Shown: one piece after another, positions 16,095 through 18,992 of the stretch
Layout of the letters: each line of letters begins with the position of its first letter
Position numbering within the stretch: the stretch's first letter is position 1
From: Desulfobacteraceae bacterium UBA5616
GTDB lineage: Bacteria > Desulfobacterota > Desulfobacteria > Desulfobacterales > UBA5616
Direction: 5' to 3'
NCBI GenBank assembly: GCA_002423615.1
Contig: DIKO01000103.1
Coordinates: forward strand, 4,763-23,754
Length of the DNA stretch: 18,992 nucleotides
Position numbers and translations under genes: made by a program
The notes under the pieces: generated by a model
Told to the model about the DNA's origin: nothing
What the model saw: only the letters and a program-made list of their open reading frames with translations
The model's database searches: none

Positions 16095-16954
16095 TCTGTG
16101 TCGTAATATGTGATTTTAGAGGGGTATGATTCAAATTCTGACCAGGCGGATTGAAGTGCGTCTCCCGGACGACCGAGCTTTGCCGTTAGTGCCCGTTTTA
16201 TCTCGCATAATTCGTATTCTTCATAGGATTTTCGGCTGTCCGTCTGGGCAATCTTCAAGCCTCGCTCGACCCAGGAGAGCGCCTCTTCATGACGTCTCCG
16301 GCTTTTGTATATTTTTGCGATGGCCATGCAGTCTTTGGCTTCAAGCTCAGTCTGATCGCAAAGCGCGATATATGCGTTAACGTTTCGCTGTGCTGCGAGC
16401 AGGGTCTTCAGTGCTCCGCCCCATCTCCGGCATGCGTATCCGGGAAAGTGCTTCTCCTTGCCATCCTGGGTTAAAGAGGATTCGAATTTCGTTCGAATTT
16501 GCTGAACAAATGCGTCCAGGCCCTTCTTGTCGAGCACTTTGGCAGCATCACGAACAAGACCATAACAAAATCCGCAGGGATCGTCCTCCATCCAGGAAAG
16601 CAGAAACATCGCGGTTTCATCCGGATCACCATTGTCTGCCTGGCGGGCTTTTATCCAATCACTGAACAACTCCTCAACCAGCATGCCGAAATCACCGTCC
16701 GAATCGTCAATTTCATCGGCTTTTTCGTGGCAAGCGGCGATGAAGATCTCATACAGGCGTGTTGCTCGTTCCGGTTCCTTATGGATAATGTTCCCGATGT
16801 CTACAGCGACATCGGAAACATTATCCACAAACGGCCATGCAGCATCATAGGAAATGAACTGTCCGGGAGCCAACACTGTTTCGATGGCCGTCTCAAGCGG
16901 ATCAACACATTTCCCTTTACCGGAACGTACAGCGCTTCTCTGGACTTTACTCAT
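16076..16954 (-). pseudogene. DUF6880-like helical-repeat protein, C-terminally truncated
   Basis: A frame of 292 codons from the ATG at 16954, with GGAGG nine bases upstream inside the preceding gene. A GTG at 16960 is in frame but too close to that site. It is largely helical. After an N-terminal part with acidic patches (KADEIDDSDGDFGM) come TPR-like repeats (MAIAKIYKSRRRHEEALSWV, then LGRPGDALQSAWSEFESYPS). The repeat pattern and the SEFESYPS segment recall DUF6880/SWIM-associated proteins, which normally continue for tens of residues. Here sense ends at TYYD (about 16100), followed by TEFGLGA and a stop that lies within the DUF488 piece. It overlaps the TPR gene by eight bases (ATGAGTAA), so the two are coupled. 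Function unknown. Confidence 0.68.
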
Positions 16955-18179
16955 TTTCACGATCCTCCCAGGCTGTTTTAGATTTCACATCATCGATGAG
17001 AAACCGTATGCCCTGATTGTCCGACGGATTCAGCCAAAGCATCCGGTGAAAGATGCGTTCCGCTTCGTCAAAACGCCCAAGCCGCCAGAGACATAATCCA
17101 TAGCCATGCATACAGCGCAGAAATGGACGGTTGTCAGTAAGGCCCCATGGCAGCACGCCGATAAAATCGTTTCCCAGGAACAGTTCGCCGATACGCAAAC
17201 CGACCTCGTAGTGCCTTATGGCATCTTGTGGATGGTGCTTGAAGACGAAATTGCCCAGATGCGAATGAGCATCGAGGCAGCGTAGATCTGTCTTACACAG
17301 CTCCCTTAAAATCTTTTTCGCCTCTGTTCGTTCACCGGCATCTATGAGATCGTTTGATTTCGTGATGGGATCATTAAATGGATCGTCAGGGTCTTCGCCG
17401 GGCAGCACCTGCTCCATCTCCAACATGGGGCGGGGGCCGTAAGCGATGATCGGCTTGGCCCATTCGTCGATGGGCTCGTTTTCTTCCCCCCAATACTCTT
17501 CCTTGGGATCCCACATACCCATATCCGTCAGCCTCAGGGGCATTAAATTGAGGGCCTTTACGTCGATTCGAGCCGATTGTATCTCGCCGGAAAGATATGG
17601 ATGCCCGGCATAACGCCATTGTTTTTTTGGCATAACCGTAACAATTGAACCTGGCACGACTTCTCCAACCCGGCTTGCGCGCAGTGTAATGACCCGATCA
17701 TTTCCCAACAAACGGCATTGAGCGGTCCGCTCCTTGACCGAGAGGACCGCCAGTTCGATAGCTTTGCTAAGATCGATGTCATCGCCCTCTGCCTTGTGCG
17801 ACTTATCGCCCCGAGAAGGTTTCCGACTTTTGTCAGGGTAGGGATCGAGGTTGAGCCACCTGCGATAGGCGGCGATGTACCGTGCTCCTATGGAGGACTG
17901 TGGCAAAACGACTTCGGAGAGCCCAACCACGTATTGAGAATCGTCTTCCCGCCGAACCTTTACCGTCAGTCCCCGTCTTTCGTTGCCGTCGTAGTCAACC
18001 GCAGTCACTGAAACCGGCTCCCCGATGACAAAACCGTCAGCCGGAAGCAAGACATCGTCCTCAAAGGCTTGTCGAAAGGCCCATAACTGTTCATCATCAT
18101 CGTATGCGTCGACAGTGATTTCTTCGATCATTTGGTCCAACGCTTCAAGGTCCATATCGCCAGAATTTTGATTGCTCAT
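16947..18179 (-). CDS. Conserved hypothetical protein with C-terminal TPR repeats
   Basis: Complete 410-residue cytoplasmic protein with no signal peptide or membrane helix. The N terminus is strongly acidic (VDAYDDDEQL, FEDDVLLPADGFVIGEPVSV). A beta-rich segment (DYDGNERRGLTVKVRREDDS) leads to a motif-like GARYIAAYRRWLNLDPYPDK. A second beta-rich part contains a conserved-looking MLEMEQVLPGEDPDDPFND. From about residue 285 to the end there are TPR-type repeats (ALCxWRLGRFDEAERIFHRM type). It is the intact middle member of a three-gene set. It starts three bases after the previous gene's stop and overlaps the next gene's start by eight bases, so all three are one operon. I do not recognise a biochemical function; a scaffold or regulator is only a guess from the repeats. 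Confidence 0.8.
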   Translation of the reverse strand: MSNQNSGDMDLEALDQMIEEITVDAYDDDEQLWAFRQAFEDDVLLPADGFVIGEPVSVTAVDYDGNERRGLTVKVRREDDSQYVVGLSEVVLPQSSIGARYIAAYRRWLNLDPYPDKSRKPSRGDKSHKAEGDDIDLSKAIELAVLSVKERTAQCRLLGNDRVITLRASRVGEVVPGSIVTVMPKKQWRYAGHPYLSGEIQSARIDVKALNLMPLRLTDMGMWDPKEEYWGEENEPIDEWAKPIIAYGPRPMLEMEQVLPGEDPDDPFNDPITKSNDLIDAGERTEAKKILRELCKTDLRCLDAHSHLGNFVFKHHPQDAIRHYEVGLRIGELFLGNDFIGVLPWGLTDNRPFLRCMHGYGLCLWRLGRFDEAERIFHRMLWLNPSDNQGIRFLIDDVKSKTAWEDRENE

Positions 18180-18182
18180 TTT

Positions 18183-18904
18183 TTATTGATCCCCCCAGAT
18201 ACCGGCCTTTACCAAGCGTTGAATCAGCGCTTTCCGACGCATGTAACCGGCCATAAACTGTTTCAATTCTTTTTGAAATTGCTTCTTGGTCGAAAAAAGG
18301 GCATAGGCTTCGGCGATGTCCAAAAGAGCGCGACAGGCCTCGTCATACCCCAGGCCCGATCCGCGCTCGACGGATTCTCGAACCGACGCCCAGGCCTTGG
18401 GAAAATTTTTGGACAGGTTCTCCAGATATGCTTTGCGTTTCTTGCGGCGCTGGATCTCCCGTTGCTTGCGGTCGTGTTTTTCCTTTTCCAATCTGATTTG
18501 GCGGGCCTTTTCGGCATTCTGCCGTAGTTCTCCCACCGTACGCCGAAACGGTCGTAGTTTTCCGACTCCTCCAGACGCCAGGTAATGATCCAATGGGTTT
18601 TAACCGCCTTGATATCCAACGTATAAGGAACGGCCATGGCTTTCACCATTTCTTCGGGCAATGCTTCAATGGGCAGGCGAAGCATGAATATGGCCGTCAT
18701 CCAATTGGCCACATAGACATGGGCGTCGAAATACCGTTGCATCAGTTTTTCGGGGTCGCCCTTGAAACCGCCCCAATTATACTCATTGGTGAAACTCACA
18801 GGCGTAATTGTGGCCCGCGACGAAAGCGCGCGCAGCTCTCCTACTTGGTTCTCTGTCAGTGGTCGGTCGACGGCGAGAAATTCGTAATACTGATATTCAC
18901 TCAT
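18183..18904 (-). pseudogene. Conserved hypothetical protein, middle section deleted and frameshifted
   Basis: The start is at ATG 18904 (a TTG at 18919 is in frame). It reads SEYQYYEFLAVDRPLTENQV, ATITPVSFTNEYNWGGFKGD and FDAHVYVANWMTAIFMLRLP, a well-conserved N terminus I know only from proteins without assigned function. Sense breaks at about 18545 after EESENYDRF. In another frame a strongly basic coiled coil follows (RRTVGELRQNAEKARQIRLE, then KQREIQRRKKRKAYLENL), then a helical end LIQRLVKAGIWGDQ at 18183. These look like the two ends of one protein with a central part of unknown size missing. It stands first in the three-gene operon. Confidence 0.65.
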
Positions 18905-18957
18905 GATTCTGTTTTCCAAACCTATTCTTCTGAATCCTTGGCATTTTTACTTCGTAA

Positions 18958-18963
18958 ATTATA
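18958..18963 (-). promoter_or_regulatory. Possible -10 element for the 18.9 kb operon
   Basis: A perfect TATAAT on the minus strand lies about 55 bases before the ATG at 18904, in an AT-rich stretch at the window edge. No good -35 hexamer is found 16-18 bases upstream, so this is tentative. Confidence 0.25.
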
Positions 18964-18992
18964 AATTCCGTAACAGTTTAGTTCTTTGAAAA

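Overview
The window reads as a stretch of chromosome from an anaerobic, probably sulfate-reducing-type bacterium (Desulfobacterota/Deltaproteobacteria is my best guess). The reasons are a remnant of an FprA-type flavodiiron protein, SERCA-like P-type ATPases, a membrane site-2 protease with CBS domains, and a long-form Cus RND pump. The assignment is inference. Almost every gene lies on the minus strand; the one clear exception is the 5' piece of a small heat-shock gene near 15.7 kb. I see no rRNA, tRNA, CRISPR array or insertion sequence.

Layout, in minus-strand transcription order within each block. (1) 2285-1: a compact regulated operon, tetR - membrane fusion protein - ABC permease (the permease runs off the window). 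It has a near-consensus sigma70 promoter, a palindromic operator over the start site, and ATGA coupling between the last two genes. (2) 9015-2288: a site-2 protease/CBS gene, a P-type cation ATPase truncated at its C terminus, scraps of an FprA flavoprotein and of an unidentified gene, then an intact SERCA-like Ca2+ ATPase ending in a small terminator. (3) 9693-9385: scraps of two small genes and of a PsiE-family membrane protein. (4) 15461-9735: a cusA-cusC-cusB heavy-metal (Cu/Ag type) efflux operon in which only cusB is intact. (5) 15.7-16.1 kb: a 5' fragment of hsp20 (+) meeting a fragment of a DUF488/YeaO gene (-). (6) 18904-16076: three overlapping or closely spaced conserved genes of unknown function. 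The middle one is intact, the first is internally deleted and the third has lost its C terminus.

The strongest unexpected signal is a series of deletion scars. At about ten places between 5.3 and 18.6 kb, a recognisable protein stops mid-domain and another recognisable piece starts within a few bases. The second piece is usually out of frame and is often the other half of the same protein. Affected genes are the second ATPase/FprA, S2P (loses its HExxH zinc site), psiE, cusA (internal and 3'), cusC, hsp20, DUF488, the DUF6880-like gene and the 18.2-18.9 kb gene. Genes between 1 and 5.0 kb, cusB and the TPR gene look intact. Either this is a region decaying by many small deletions, or the contig is an assembly with pieces missing. 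The sequence alone cannot decide, and read mapping would.

If intact, the genes would form a metal and envelope-stress island: export of an unknown substrate by a TetR-controlled ABC system, Ca2+/cation pumping by two P-type ATPases, and Cu/Ag efflux by CusCBA.
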